From contig NC_088100.1 of NCBI RefSeq assembly GCF_036370855.1, forward strand, positions 108,420,387 to 108,484,386: DNA of 64,000 bases, in the 5' to 3' direction. The position numbers and the translations under genes were made by a program. Below the pieces are notes generated by a model, which did not search any database, was not told the origin of the DNA, and worked only from the letters and a program-made list of their open reading frames with translations. Below are positions 1 through 12,107 of this stretch, piece by piece; position 1 is the first letter of the stretch, and each line of letters opens with the position of its first letter. Origin of the DNA: Dromaius novaehollandiae (taxonomy: Eukaryota > Chordata > Aves > Casuariiformes > Dromaiidae).

Positions 1-3000
1 CCCTTTTGTGGGCAGCTGTGGATATGCTAACAGGAGAAGGAGACTATATACAAGAAAAACATTCCTGAATGTGTTTCACAGATGATGGGCCAATCGCTCA
101 GCAGGTGTAACTTCAGGATCTGGCCATTTCTTCCCAAGAAAAGACCGGCATATGTTCTGAAGCCCAGTAAACAGAAAGTCTACTTAGTTTGGAACATTTA
201 CCTGTGAATAAATTCACAGCTGTGTATTTTTAGATCTCTGAGCAGGGTATTAACGCCACACCTCTCCTGTTCCAACGGCACGACTGGTATGGCCTACTAG
301 TCTATTCGTAGCATCTAACAGGTGTGCGTTAGCATCTGCTGGCAGAAGACTTCCATGATACATGGCTCTTTTGTTCAGTTCTTGCTCCCTCTTGATGTGG
401 CAAGGCTGCCGAATAAGTCAAACCAACATACTGTTTCTTTTTAAAGCTCTAATGCTTAGCACGTTCAAAAGACCATGAAATAAAAATGACTGCACAACAG
501 CATCATGTATTTCTCTGGCACGGCTGGTGACAAGCCAAAGGGATTCTTGGTGTGCTAATAAAATATGCAGCTTGAAAAAATACATATACTGGGGGATAAG
601 TTAAAGGGCACACAAAATGTAAAAGTACTCTGAAATTTTATTAGCTCAACAGCAAAAAAGTCCTTATAGAAGAAGGTAGAGAAAAATGTTAATGGTGCTG
701 AAAGAAAATAACTGAAGATACTCTTCAACCTTAATCTGTCCTTGGCCAAATAAAGCCGTATACAGTCCCTGAGCACAAAGATTATAGATGGGTGTATAAC
801 TTTTTCTAATCGCATACATTTTACTGCAAGTAGAAATAACACTTTCAGATGCAAACCCACCCTCCCTAGCCAACTTTCCCAAGCAACTAGAAAATCTGTT
901 ATGAACTTAACCATCAATTAATAATACATATGGAAGTTTTTCCCATGCAAAGCTGGGCTTCTTAATAGGGAATGGACGGTATTAATTGGGTCTGGAATTA
1001 ACAATGCATTAAAAAGAAATGAAGCTGAACAAAAGAAGAGCTGCCTGCTTAAATACACAGAATTGAGTTAACAGCTTTAACAGAGTGATATAGATAAGAT
1101 GGGCTCTCCTAAGTATAACAAAAATTCCTTACATGCAATACCTCTGTAACCTCTTTTCATTAGAGGAAGGTAAAGCCTTGAAAGGTCCAGCTTTAACTGC
1201 TGCTACCTTGTACTCCTGTTCATTAGAAAAACAAATTCACAACAGATCATTTTAAGAGTAATAATAAAAATCTGACAAATTAATACCATATGTGGAAGAA
1301 AAAATAACACTGGGGGAAGCAGTGTTCGGTACAGTCCCTTTGCAGAACATTGATTATTCCTTGGCGCCATTTGACAGCACACACATTTCGACTCCAACAC
1401 TTGCTTCACCAGACGAGTCTTATTTCGTGATATCAATCAAACACTAGAAGATTTCTAAGGTGTAAATACACTAGAAAAGCAAGAGGAGACAACTAGATTT
1501 TCACATTTAATATCTCTCAGCTAGTTTCCCTCTGGCTCAAATTTGGAAAGTTGGCATGAGCTTAGGCAGATGTAAGGGTCCAACGTATTGGCAAACTCCC
1601 CAGCTACATCAGCTGGGAACGGGAGCAAGCCCACAGCACTAGTCTGTATTTCAGAAGAGCCCTATATGGTTCTAGACGGTTCACATCGCCGAGCACTAGC
1701 CTGCTCTCACCAAAAGTTTCCACCGCACGGTGTATCACACCATGGCAAGTCACTGGCACCGCTCTACTTCACAACCCTCTCGCGTAATCGATAGGCAAAA
1801 AAAACTCTAAGATGCTGCCGACGGCTCCTCCCTTCAACGCGAGGCCGCCCAGCTCTTGTGGCCCAAACACAGCAGTTTGCATAGGTTTTCCCAGGATCAT
1901 GAAATGGCGAGCGGGAGGCCTGTGGTCAGAGATGCCAGCCTGGCCTGGATTTAGGAGCTGACTCATGGGTAATAGGCAATGATAAATTGTCGTACCGGTT
2001 TTTTAGCTTGTGGCCCAGATCAGATGACTAAGGAATTTAGGTGCCTACAGAGATTAACTGTCTAAATACCTTTCACGGTCTGACCCTTAAAAATCTGAAT
2101 AAATAGACCATTTCATTCATGCTCCATGAAAAAAGCCTATGTACTCCTCGCAAATGAAATACAACACTTATTATACAAGTAATCCAACCACAAATATTAA
2201 ATCCTGTAACTGACCCATAGTAAAAATAAATCCTTCGTCAGGTGATATAATATAAATGAGCATTACAAGGCCCATCCAATAAATGGTGCATAACGGACGA
2301 AATTAATGTTGAAGGAAAAACAAAACGGAATTTGCTTTATAAAATGGTTTGGTTGTCTACTTAAAAGGGGCTGTCTGAAAGACATGCAGTAGTGTGCTGG
2401 TCTCCATATGCGTAGCGCGAGCGCCTTGCCCTCTCCCTGTTCCACTTCTGCGCACAGGCAGCGCTCAGTAATGCACAGTAATTCCGAAAGCTGCAGGATT
2501 TGTGCCACCATAGAGATGAAACAGCATCTGTAATGCTTTTTGCCACATAACTGCTGCAAGCTCCTATTTCATCCAAAAACGCTGCATCTTGCCTTACTGA
2601 ATACCATTTACCGCACTTAAACCTGCACTACAGAAAAACACAAAAAGGACCACTGGTCTCTAGCCTGACCACATTTTTAGTACCAAGTTTACACTACAGT
2701 ATGAAGAAGCAAAACGCGCATGCTATAAAAATTCTGTTTCCTATGCATTTTATTTCTCGCCCATCTAGCGTCACCGCTGTGACACAATAACCAGCCAGCT
2801 CGTCTGCACACTCCCCACAGCCACTGCTAAGTCATGTAGGCATCACAACAGCCATCGCTGTTTCTCCGAGAAACAGCTCTAGAGAGAAAAAACAAGCAAC
2901 ACTGGATAAAACGATACTTCAGGGAGAGCAGCTAGCTGCCACCACCCATCAGTCCTGGCTCTTTATCCCCATATCATTTTCATCCCCTATCTCTCCCTCC

Positions 3001-3690
3001 AGAGGCTTCCCAGTATACGCAAGTCCTCCTTCCAGCCAGGATTTTCTGCAATGGCCTGAGGTGTCACAGTCTCCCATGGCATTTTCACATGGCTGATATT
3101 TTTTTGAATAAATTACTCGACACGACCTGCCTCTGTAATCCCTAGGACCCGGGAGCATTGTTCCCCAAGGGGTCTCGCAGGACAATACATCCAAAGGTCA
3201 AAAAGAATAACAGTATTTTTTCTAAACCAGCTACACAGCTCAGTAAGGAGGTTTCACAGTATTTCTGCTCTGTCAATAGAGGATGAAGGCTGCACCGACT
3301 GCTCCGAATCCACACAGCTCGTGTTCATCCCCACTTACAATAACCTTACTTTTGATACTGAGCATTTAGCATTTATACCAATGGACGACACTGAGTGAAA
3401 TCTTGAAATACAGACCTCTTCTCCACTCACCCTCTGTAAATAAGACAGCAATTTCGCTCACAATTAAAGAAATTAAAACAACGAATTCAATTTTTCACTC
3501 TATTTTTCATTTGGGCGCTTCAAGATTGAAAGAGCCGGCCTTAGAGGAGGGCTAGCTAAATAAAAGGTCAGACCCCGGTGCCATGAGCAAGGCAATTCTC
3601 AGCGCTACCGCAGTCCCTCAGTTTCCAGCAGAAGTCTGCCATATTTTTTTTCCTTTTTTTCTGTTGAGCCAGGCCCATACCCATCAGCGA
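1..3690. other. Non-coding flank left of the CpG island
   Basis: AT-leaning sequence without an exon I can support. If a minus-strand transcript leaves the island, this is its first intron. One old interspersed repeat fragment lies at 2015-2100. A donor-like GGTGAGTGG on the minus strand near 3430 has no convincing exon before it. Confidence 0.5.
2015..2100 (-). repeat. Old interspersed repeat (TTAGGTGCCTAA-type)
   Basis: Carries the words TTTAGGTGCCTA and CTAAATACCTTTCACGGTC. These recall an old family common in turtle, crocodilian and bird DNA with a core like TTAGGTGCCTAAATACCTTTG. Recognition is from memory of the family pattern. Strand is arbitrary, set relative to the other copies. Confidence 0.4.
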
Positions 3691-3950
3691 GAGCTAGCGG
3701 AGAGGGATAACGGAGCGAAGCCCACGCACGACGCCCCTCGCCCGCGGCTCGCCCAGGGCACACGGCAGCCGCGCCACACGCGCAGCGGCCGCCGCAGCCC
3801 GCCCAGGCGCCGCCGGGACCCCGCGCAGCCCCGGCACAAAGCGCCGCAGCGGGCAGCGGCCTGACAGCGCCGCCGGGCAGCGAAGCCCCCCCAGAGACGC
3901 TCCCCCCCCCGCCCCAAAGCAGCCTCCGCACCGGCAGGCAGCGAAACCCC

Positions 3951-3985
3951 GCACCGCACCGCGCCGCACCGCACCGCACTGCACC
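3951..3985 (+). repeat. Pentamer tandem repeat GCACC x7
   Basis: Seven consecutive five-base units, five exactly GCACC and two with one change (GCGCC, GCACT), inside the CpG island. Confidence 0.9.
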
Positions 3986-4033
3986 GTGGCGCCCGCTCCG
4001 CAGCAGCCCCCGCCTCCGCTCCGCCGCGGCCGG

Positions 4034-4085
4034 GAGAAACAAACAAACAAAAACAATTGAAATAAAATTAAAGACAAAACAAGCA
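4034..4085. promoter_or_regulatory. AT-rich pocket inside the CpG island
   Basis: About 50 bases of A-rich sequence (AAACAAACAAACAAAAACAATTG, in two overlapping blocks, then AAATAAAATTAAAG) interrupt extreme GC on both sides, exactly where the G/C skew switches sign. It contains ACAAT/ATTGT words of the SOX/HMG type. It may mark the nucleosome-free centre of a divergent promoter; this is inference. Confidence 0.35.
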
Positions 4086-4169
4086 GCAGCGGTCCCGGCG
4101 GCCCCGCGGCACAGCGCGCCCGCGGCTCTCCGCACCGCGGCGGGGCGTGCGGCTGCGCGGCGGCACCGC

Positions 4170-4191
4170 GGGAGGGAGGGGGGGGCAGGGG
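4170..4191 (+). repeat. G-quadruplex-type G-run cluster
   Basis: Four or more runs of at least three G separated by one or two bases, fitting the canonical G4 pattern on the plus strand. Further G7-G8 runs follow at about 4202-4310. Confidence 0.75.
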
Positions 4192-4472
4192 CGGCGGCCG
4201 CGGGGGGGCCGGGCCGGGGCCGCCGCAGGGCGGGGCGGCGCCGGGGGCGAGGTGGGGGGGAGGAAGGCCGCAGCAGGGCCGCTGCCTGGGGGGGGCTGCG
4301 GCGGGGGGGGCACCGCCCGGTGTCTCTCGCTCCCTCCCTCCCTACCTCTCCGCGGCCGGGCGGCGGCGGCGGCTCTCCGCGGGCGGTGGCGGCGGCACTG
4401 GCGCTACGCTGCGCCGCGCTGCGCCCGGCCGCGGCGGCTGCGAGGGGCGAGGGGCGGGACGGCGGGCGGGGA

Positions 4473-4493
4473 CGGCGGCGGCGGCGGCGGCGG
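4473..4493 (+). repeat. CGG triplet repeat x7
   Basis: Seven perfect CGG units in the right part of the CpG island, in what may be a first-exon or 5' UTR position of a rightward transcript. Confidence 0.85.
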
Positions 4494-4684
4494 AGGGGGC
4501 GCGGCGGGGCCGCCCCTCACCGCCCGGCCCGGCCCGGCCCGGCCCTGCGCAGGCGGCGAGCGGCCGCCGAGGCCGCGCCAGGACCGGCAGGTGCTGCCGG
4601 CGGCGCCCCCGGCCCCCCCCCGCCCCCGGCGCCAGGGCTGCTGCGGGGCCGCCGCCGGCCTCCCCTCCGCGCCTCGCGGCCCCC

Positions 4685-4690
4685 GTGAGT
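4685..4690 (+). other. Candidate 5' splice site of a first, non-coding exon
   Basis: GTGAGT directly after a C-rich edge near the right side of the CpG island. It would suit an untranslated first exon of a rightward transcript starting inside the island. No partner acceptor was identified. Confidence 0.3.
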
Positions 4691-5650
4691 CTCACCGCCG
4701 CGCGGCCGCTGCTGCCCGCTCCCTCCCCGGCTGCGCTGCGGGATCTCCCCGGGCTTCACGCTCTTCCTCCGACACCCTCTGCTATCGCAGGGACAATGTT
4801 GGCTCTCCCCCAGCATCCATTTCCGCTAGTGCTGCTCTCCCGCTGCTCTGTCATTCCCGGTGGAAATCCCATCCCCGGCTTGACTTCCTCCCCTGCAGAG
4901 TCATCCTCTCCTGCTTTGCTCCTGCCACCCTCCCCGGGAAGCAGCTCACCTTCACCAGTGTGACCCAGCACCCCGAAACTCCATCCCCACTGCCCTTCTG
5001 CCACACGTCCCCTCTTCCTCCCTCTCCAGGCAGCATTTTTCCAATGTCTTTCCAGAGAAAATGGCTCCTGCACAGCGTGCCTTTCCACTTCCCCCCACCC
5101 AACCTCCCCACCCCACCCCAGGCTGCTTCACCAGCAAGTGCACGGTGCACTCCTCTGCTCCGCATCCCCTTCGCTAGTCCTAGCCCCCCTGCTTGCTTGC
5201 CTGTCCTCAGCCTCTTCGTGCCCGTTCCCTCTCACTCACAGTACAGCTATGGCCTAGGGTTTTCCACCTTAAAAAAGCCACGCTTGGTTTCATCTCCCTC
5301 CCCAACCATCATTCTCTCCTCTCCTGCTTTTCAGCTCCACATTCACCCTTAAACCCACCCTTTAGTTGCTATCTGGAGTTCGTCTCTGAGTCTCTCTTAA
5401 ACTTTCTCTTATCTGGCTCCTGCCCTTCGTGCTCAACGGCTTTGCCAAAGTTTCTGATATCCACTTCCTGGCCTAATCTCTGGAACATTGTTTCGTTTCC
5501 ATCCTGTCAAAATTATCAGCCTGGCTCCTTTGGATATTTTGTTCTGCTTTGGCTTCCAAGCCTGCCTCCCCCAGAGCCTCTTCCTCACCCCTCCTTCAGT
5601 GCATCCTCTCATACTCCCAATTTCCAGTGGGAGTCTTAAAGGAAGGTTAA
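4690..5650 (+). other. Pyrimidine-rich stretch flanking the CpG island
   Basis: Nearly 1 kb in which C and T strongly outnumber A and G on the given strand (many CCCTCC, CTCCTC and CCCACC words). It starts at the right edge of the island and fades by about 5.7 kb. The open frame that runs from the island through this region reflects the scarcity of stop codons in such sequence. No splice-supported exon was found. Confidence 0.6.
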
Positions 5651-6764
5651 TTAGTGCTTCCTTCTGCACGTTACTGCTGGGTGGACTCACCCTGCTGCGT
5701 AAATTCAGTAACAGTCTCTTTGTGGACAACATGTGGATCTATGTCTCCAGGCTTGTTACCTTCTGCCCAAATTAAAATCTTATTCTGTCCTTCTGACACC
5801 TTGTGGATGGCAAACCATTAATTCACCATGTAGAAAAGAGAGCTCCTCGAGCTGAAACCTCATGCAGACCTCTAAGTTATCTGGTATCTCCTGTCTTGAC
5901 CAGAGCGGACAATAGCATCACACCACTGAGGTCGCTGCTCTGGACACCATCATTCCCCTACTTCTTCTCCAGTCTAGGCCAAGAGTGTTACCTTTTGCTA
6001 TCCAGCCAGACAGCCTGTGCTCTCCTCCAGATTGCCATCACCTCACTTTTCAGTTGCTGCCACAGCCTTTTCTGAAGCCTTGCCTACCTAAATCACTCTG
6101 AATGCTGCTGCAAGTTCATTTTCCTCATCTGTTGTTTTGAACAAGCCGACATTTCTCTGCATCACTCCAGTAGGCTCGCTTCTCCGTTAGATCAGGTGTA
6201 AGCTGCTAATCTACACTTTCATCTCCCCCATACTTGTGTATCTGTTCAGCACCAAGCTCCTATCTTTGACTTGTCCAGAGTATGAACCACTATCAGACAA
6301 TGAACCTCATGCCTTCTCCCATTCCTCCATCCCTCAAACTTAGGAAAAGTTGCACTCAAAAATCATCTTTTAAATGATGCTTTATCATGAAGCCTACAAG
6401 AGCCTTGACAAGAGTCGCGCTTGTACTTCCCTGTCTGTAGTCTGCATTGGTTCATACCTAATTCTTGGGGCACAGTTAAAAATGAAGCAGCTACGGTGCA
6501 GCCCCGCTTCCCTCCCCTTTATCTTGCTCCTCCCCTGTGCTGGTTCTGGTGGTAAAACCTGATTCAACAGCAACAAAAGAGTAGTTATGGCTTAGTGAGC
6601 TGAGCTGGCTTACAGGGGGACCAGAAGAAAGTCCTTATCTGCTCTGGGAGCAGGAGGAGAAAAGGGGAGCAGGACTTCCCGTTTTGATGGCAGCAAATAG
6701 ATTGACTTGCTTGTCTTGTCTAACGGCACCCTTGGATTATATACTGTCTAATTCAGGGAACATT

Positions 6765-6870
6765 TTTGAGTTCTTTATTTGTATAGCATTTCTCACAATA
6801 AGAGTCCATGATTAGGGCTCCTAGAGAGATGCTAGAAGATACCTGCTTCTGTGTAATGCAAATGGAGGTA
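6765..6870 (+). repeat. Old interspersed repeat (CACAATGGGGTCC...TAGGGCTCCTAG type)
   Basis: The words TGTATAGCATTTCTCACAAT, AGAGTCCATGATTAGGGCTC and CTAGAGAGATGCT followed by GTGTAATGCAAATGG match the layout of a widespread old amniote repeat that I know from turtle and crocodilian genomes. Its class is uncertain. Confidence 0.5.
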
Positions 6871-7863
6871 GAATGAGCTTGTTTCCTTTAACAACTAATA
6901 ATACAAGACTTTCGTAAACATTATGGTAACTAAGGACACGTCAATCACTTTAAAAAGTTATATCCACAGAGAAAAGAAAGAACACTAAATGAAAAGAGTT
7001 CTTCCACTCTTCATGAACTTCCTCAGATAGTGGTGCTGAAATTAGCTGGAATATCTGCAGGATTTAGAGACTGCTCCAGATGAACAGGTTGACTAAATCT
7101 GGCCCAAATAACATGGAAGGTTCTACTGAGCTTCTGAATTGTGTGGACTATATGTTAAAATATTTTACCAAGCAGAACTTCCATTAGCCCAGCTGGAGTT
7201 TTGCTCTTGGAAAAAGCTAAATAATTTAGCTATGAACAATGAAAACTGAAGTACCTAATTATACATTGTCTATCAGATTTCAGGCTCTGAGGGGTAAATC
7301 TCTGCAGATTTTTGATCCAGTGTGAATATTGCTTTTACCTCAGCCATCAATAACAGGAATTCAGAGAACTTAATGATGTATTTTGTCCACTAGCAATGTT
7401 AGAGCAGGAGTTCACTCAAGACTAGCCTGTAACTCTGTTGCCTTGCCTTCCAGCAAAGCAAGACCCAATCTTTGAGCCATGGGGCATTTCCAGCACATTG
7501 ATATCACATTATCAAGCTGACCACAGTTCAGTTAGGGCACCAGTTCTCTATTTATGGCTAATTTTTATAAGATTAGATGGGATGAGATTAATATAATGAA
7601 AATATATTTGTACATTTTATCATCTGGGTTGGTCATGTAGCCTAGCCAGGCTTTTTTTGTGAACCTCATTATTTGGATTTTGTTCAGTAATTTAGAAAGC
7701 AAAGGTCTTAGCCAGTAAGTCTTTGGTATGACTTGTGATATAAACCAGCTCAAGCTCACTAAGTATGTATGACAAAGCTTTGCTACTCCGCTAACAAGCT
7801 GTTAAAGTTTTAGTAGCGTTTCAGTAACTAATTAATGTTGCATTCCAGACACATGCACGTGCA

Positions 7864-7885
7864 CCCCCCCACACACACACACACA
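7864..7885 (+). repeat. C7 run followed by (CA)8
   Basis: Seven C then eight CA units. Confidence 0.9.
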
Positions 7886-10800
7886 ATTGCTTGAGTGCTA
7901 GGATTTTAAGAAACATTGGAAAAAAATCATCCTTCACTCAACTATTAATATCTCTCAAGCAAGTAGGCAGGAAAAAAAATGTAATATATAGGAGAGAGTG
8001 GGCAATGGCATCCAGCAAATTTTAAGATTCTGGCTTTCTAACCCACATTGCTCAAAGAGGGGTGGGCCACGGATTATCATGGAAATAACTGGGTAGGAAT
8101 GAATGCCTGAGAGGGGCAGGAACCAGAATAGCGGGGGTACTGGGGGCTCTAACCAGTTATCTCAGTTACTGACTGTCATTTTCTTCTTTTTAAAGAGCCC
8201 ACATTTTGTAAAGAATGTGGCAACTACATGTGTTTCGCCTGATTTTTAAAATTAGCATCTTCCGGTTTGGTGGAGAGGATGTTACTTCCATTAAAGACTG
8301 ACCACAAATATTTGTTAATATTTTCAGTGTGAACCTTCCCCTTGCAGGGTTGGAAAGCCAAACCCTGCAACTTTGTGACAAGTAGTGTGGGAATACTTAC
8401 AAGTTAAAATACCAGCACTTCATAATGCCAACAAGTAAACGCGGTTAGACAAACAGGTTGTTCACGCTGATGGCCACATTCCCGTTGCTTTAATCAGGCT
8501 GACAGCAGCGGGATGAATGGCTGTATTAGAAACCGTTGTTAACTGAAGTGGAAAGGGTCAGCAAAGCAATGTTGGGCTAAGTCACCCCTTTCTGCCTCTT
8601 ACTCTGTGGTTAGCTTTAGCTTGCAAGCTTGAGGGTCTCTCTCTCATACATTTTGTCCATGCAGCCGTGGCTTTCTTACAATTGAAGAAATATTTAATCA
8701 GTATTTTGCAAATCTACTAAGCTTTTGCTCTCAATAATATTGTCTGACTCTGATCCCACAGAAATATATCCATGTGCATATTAATACCGTAGCTGAGAGG
8801 AAAACACTACATGGGTGTGTAAAGATAAACACATTCCAAAATCTCTGAAGGATCATTTAAAAATAAATTATAGTTTAAGTAACCTAATGCATTGTTCAGA
8901 ACAAGATGAAAAAGTTTAGTGCATAGTTTAGTCTTTTCAGGGTCTAAGGCATTTAGGCTATGTCTTTGTGTGAACCGATTATAAGAAGGTATTTCCAAAC
9001 AGAAACAAAAGCAGCATATCTAGATTAGATAGTAAAGAGGTCAAAAGTGTTAAGGCAATACTAAAACTAGGAGAATTCTGCTTGAGAATGGTGGCAATTT
9101 CCATAAAGACAGAAAAAATGCACACAAAAAGGACGGATACTTCAGTAAAAAAGTTACTAGCTATACATTAATCTGAAAAAAGCATTAAGTTATCAGAAAA
9201 GTGTTGGCTGGGTTCCAGCTACACAGGCTCAACAGTATGACTGAGATGGGAGACGAGTTCCTCCCACAGACACTCCTTTCCTCCGTCCAAAATGCCCGGT
9301 TTTAAACACACCGAGGCTCAAAGGAACCACGTTAGACTGTTGCTCTGTCTGAGGAAAATCAGTGATGGGCAATAATCTGCCTAAAGGAAAATCTCTTAGT
9401 TATCTTCGCTACATGCACAGCTTGTTTCAAAGCACAAAGGCTTCTCTATCACAAACGTTTCTTCATATAACTCTATTCCTATCATTTTAGGAATACCCAA
9501 CTATTTTTCCAAAATGTGCGACGTTCTTATCTTTAATAATACTTTGCAGCAGTGCATTCCCTGTGCTCTTTTTACAACTGTATTTCTTTTTCCCTCTAGT
9601 CATTGCAGACAAATGAGTTAGATCCTCACTCCTTGCTTTACCTTCTCTCTACAAGCAGCCTGTGAAGCTGACAATTCCCTGAATCCTGCAGCAGGAAATA
9701 AATGTTCTTCCACGGTGTCTCCATGCACAGTACTGTGCAATAACCTAATCACAGGGTAGGAAAGGTGCATGACAGGGCAGGGTTTCTGTGCTAAGAAACA
9801 GCAGGAGGGTGGACATCTGCAGCACATCTACTCTCAGGTGGCATATCCGAGGTCTAGGAATACACTTCTGCTGAGAAACTCTATGAACTTAAATGCTCCA
9901 CAGCCACCTCTGCTATCTCCTGCCCACCCCATCCCCACAGTATTTGCTTGGTTTAACCCAGAATTACGGGTTTGTTCAACCCCAAACCACCAACGAGCCT
10001 TTCAACAATAGGAAAGAACAGTTGTCACAGCAAGTGATTTTGTTGTACAACCCAGCCCCTTCGTCAGAGATTACAAAAGGGTCCTCCTCGGGATGACTGT
10101 CTTCTGGAGCACCCAACACTTTGAATTCCCCTCCCTCGCTGGGATACAGAGCAGTTGGGACCTTTTATTGAGTTTCGCACTGCAATGTGGGCAAAATGGG
10201 CCAAAGGCAAGGCAGGTGCTCACTCGGGGAAGAGTAAGTTTTCCAAGAAACCCTCCAAGATCTACCAACGAGGCGCTGCTGAAACAGGTGCCCACCCTTC
10301 CCTCCGCTCCCTAGTTTGACATGCCCATTGCCCCCTTCTGCCAGGGGTGCTCCTGTGAGCCAGCCTAGCCCTCCAAGGGCAGAAGAGAAACGCAGCCAAA
10401 CCCAGGGAATAGGCTCTCTTGGTTTAGTGAGCTGAAACATATCAGTGAAGTGCTACAGCCGGTGCTAAGGAAGGGGTGACACCACGTGGACAGTTAGGTA
10501 AGCCCCTTGTGGCCACAGTCTGTGGGACATGCAAGCCTTCCCCGCATCTCCGTGTCCACAGTGAAGGTGCCTCAGACCAGGCTGGAATGGGTACCAGGTA
10601 CTCTGTGGCAGAGAACAAAATAAGCCCAGGCTGCTGAATCACCCTCCAGCGCTTCAACTTCAAAGCCATCTTTTTGCTGCAAACCACGCACATGCAGTCC
10701 TGCCCACACCTTTTGGGATCTAGCTATTAAAGCTTTGTGCTCAAAGCCTTAATGAATGGTGAATGTGAAATCAGCACACACACCTGATTTTTGCTCTTTG

Positions 10801-12069
10801 CTAGGAAACAGAGCACACAGACCAATCCAATATCTGTATCATATCCAGGACAGAAACACAATTTTGTAGGAGTGCGGAAACCCAAAAAACCCAGTATTGT
10901 GTCAGTTCTCTCTTGCTATCAGTTTCTCTTCTTCCAGCCCAAAGTGGATGGGTTAGAGGCAACACGATAACCAATGTCAGGAGAAGAGTTCTAGAAAACA
11001 AGTCTAGTAACATTTTTCTTAATAAAAGCTAATATGCAGTCCTTGCTTCAGGAGCAGTTTGACTCACCCAGGCCTATACCCCTAGCTTTGCTATCCTACA
11101 AAGGCTGATCAGAGAAGCTGCATTATCTAGCAAATAAAAGTGAGTTATGGCCCAAATATCACCCAGAGGGCAAGTGGCATTGCACAGCTGATTTTTATAC
11201 AGTTAAATTCAAATGAATTCCCTCTCCTCCCACTCAAAACAGGGTAGCCTCTTTTATATTACATTTTGAGAACATTTACTGGGCCACGCTGCACAAAACT
11301 GTACTTGGGCTGGCTGGTATGAGCCAAAACTGTGCCGGAAAATGTGCTAGCAGTTAAACAGTATGGATGATCTTGGACCAATGCTCAAACCCAGGCCCTG
11401 GGCCTGATTAGTTTACTGGTATGGATGTTGCCAGCTCCTCCTTTGCAGCAGAGAGTCTCCTGGACATCTTCTCTAACACTGGCTCCCGCTGAGCATAGAC
11501 CCTACCTCTCCAGGCCCTGGAAAATGACCAAAGTGTGTGGCGTTACACAAGCCTTTGCCTTGGCCATAGCCAGTCGCTATCTCCTTCCCACGCCACCAGC
11601 ATCAGCAGCAGGAATGCTGAGAGTGTGAAGAAAAGATAGCCTCCCTCACCCTCGCGCCAACATCACATCACAACGCCACACCACACCAGTGCACAGGAGG
11701 AGTCCTGGCAGGGGTCCTTGCGCGGGGCCTGCAGTCTTGCTGCGGGCACAGGAAGCGTTAGCCACAACTGGTGGAAGCACGTGGCCAGCACAGCACGGCA
11801 TCCCTTGCAGACATTCCCGTTGTGCTCAAGTCACTACATTCAAAAATAAAACAAGTGTCTTGGGGCCCACTTAGGTGTCCTGCAAGCCCCACATGGAAGA
11901 AACCCTATCACAGAGAGTGTCTACAGCCACCACCAAAGGTATGCCTGAAGCTGGGCAGACAGACACAAACTAGGTTTACCCTGGCTTGCTCATATACCAA
12001 CAATAGCTCAGCTGCAGCAGCAGGGGCCCAAGACCAGCTGCCAAAAACCCTGCTGGGAAGTAGGGTAGC

Positions 12070-12107
12070 GCTCACATCACTAGTCCACGCTCACATCACT
12101 AGTCCAC
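12070..12107 (+). repeat. Perfect 19-base tandem doublet
   Basis: Unit GCTCACATCACTAGTCCAC occurs twice head to tail without a mismatch. Confidence 0.95.

Larger units (their letters stand above)
3700..4760. promoter_or_regulatory. CpG island, probable promoter
   Basis: About 1 kb of very GC-rich sequence dense in CpG, with many GGGCGG/CCGCCC boxes (Sp1/KLF type) and no TATA box that I can place, set in otherwise AT-leaning DNA. Left of about 4020 the given strand is C-rich; from about 4148 to 4500 it is G-rich. That divergence is what transcription leaving both ways from a centre near 4.1 kb would produce. A near-consensus donor (CCCC|GTGAGT) sits at 4685 on the plus strand. Minus-strand donor-like sites (for example GAGAG|GTAGGG near 4345) also exist. 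Long open frames across the island are a by-product of GC content, not genes. Confidence 0.85.

Noticed and set aside
3420-3440. Minus-strand GGTGAGTGG donor left of the CpG island
   Set aside because: No exon that would use it could be delimited; an AG lies only three bases upstream.
3605-4135. 176-codon minus-strand frame in the CpG island
   Set aside because: Same composition effect; several overlapping frames on both strands are open here.
4147-5352. 401-codon plus-strand frame starting in the CpG island
   Set aside because: Translation is Gly/Arg/Ala/Pro low complexity followed by Ser/Pro/Leu text. It exists because GC-rich and pyrimidine-rich sequence lacks stop codons. No conserved motif and no good start context.
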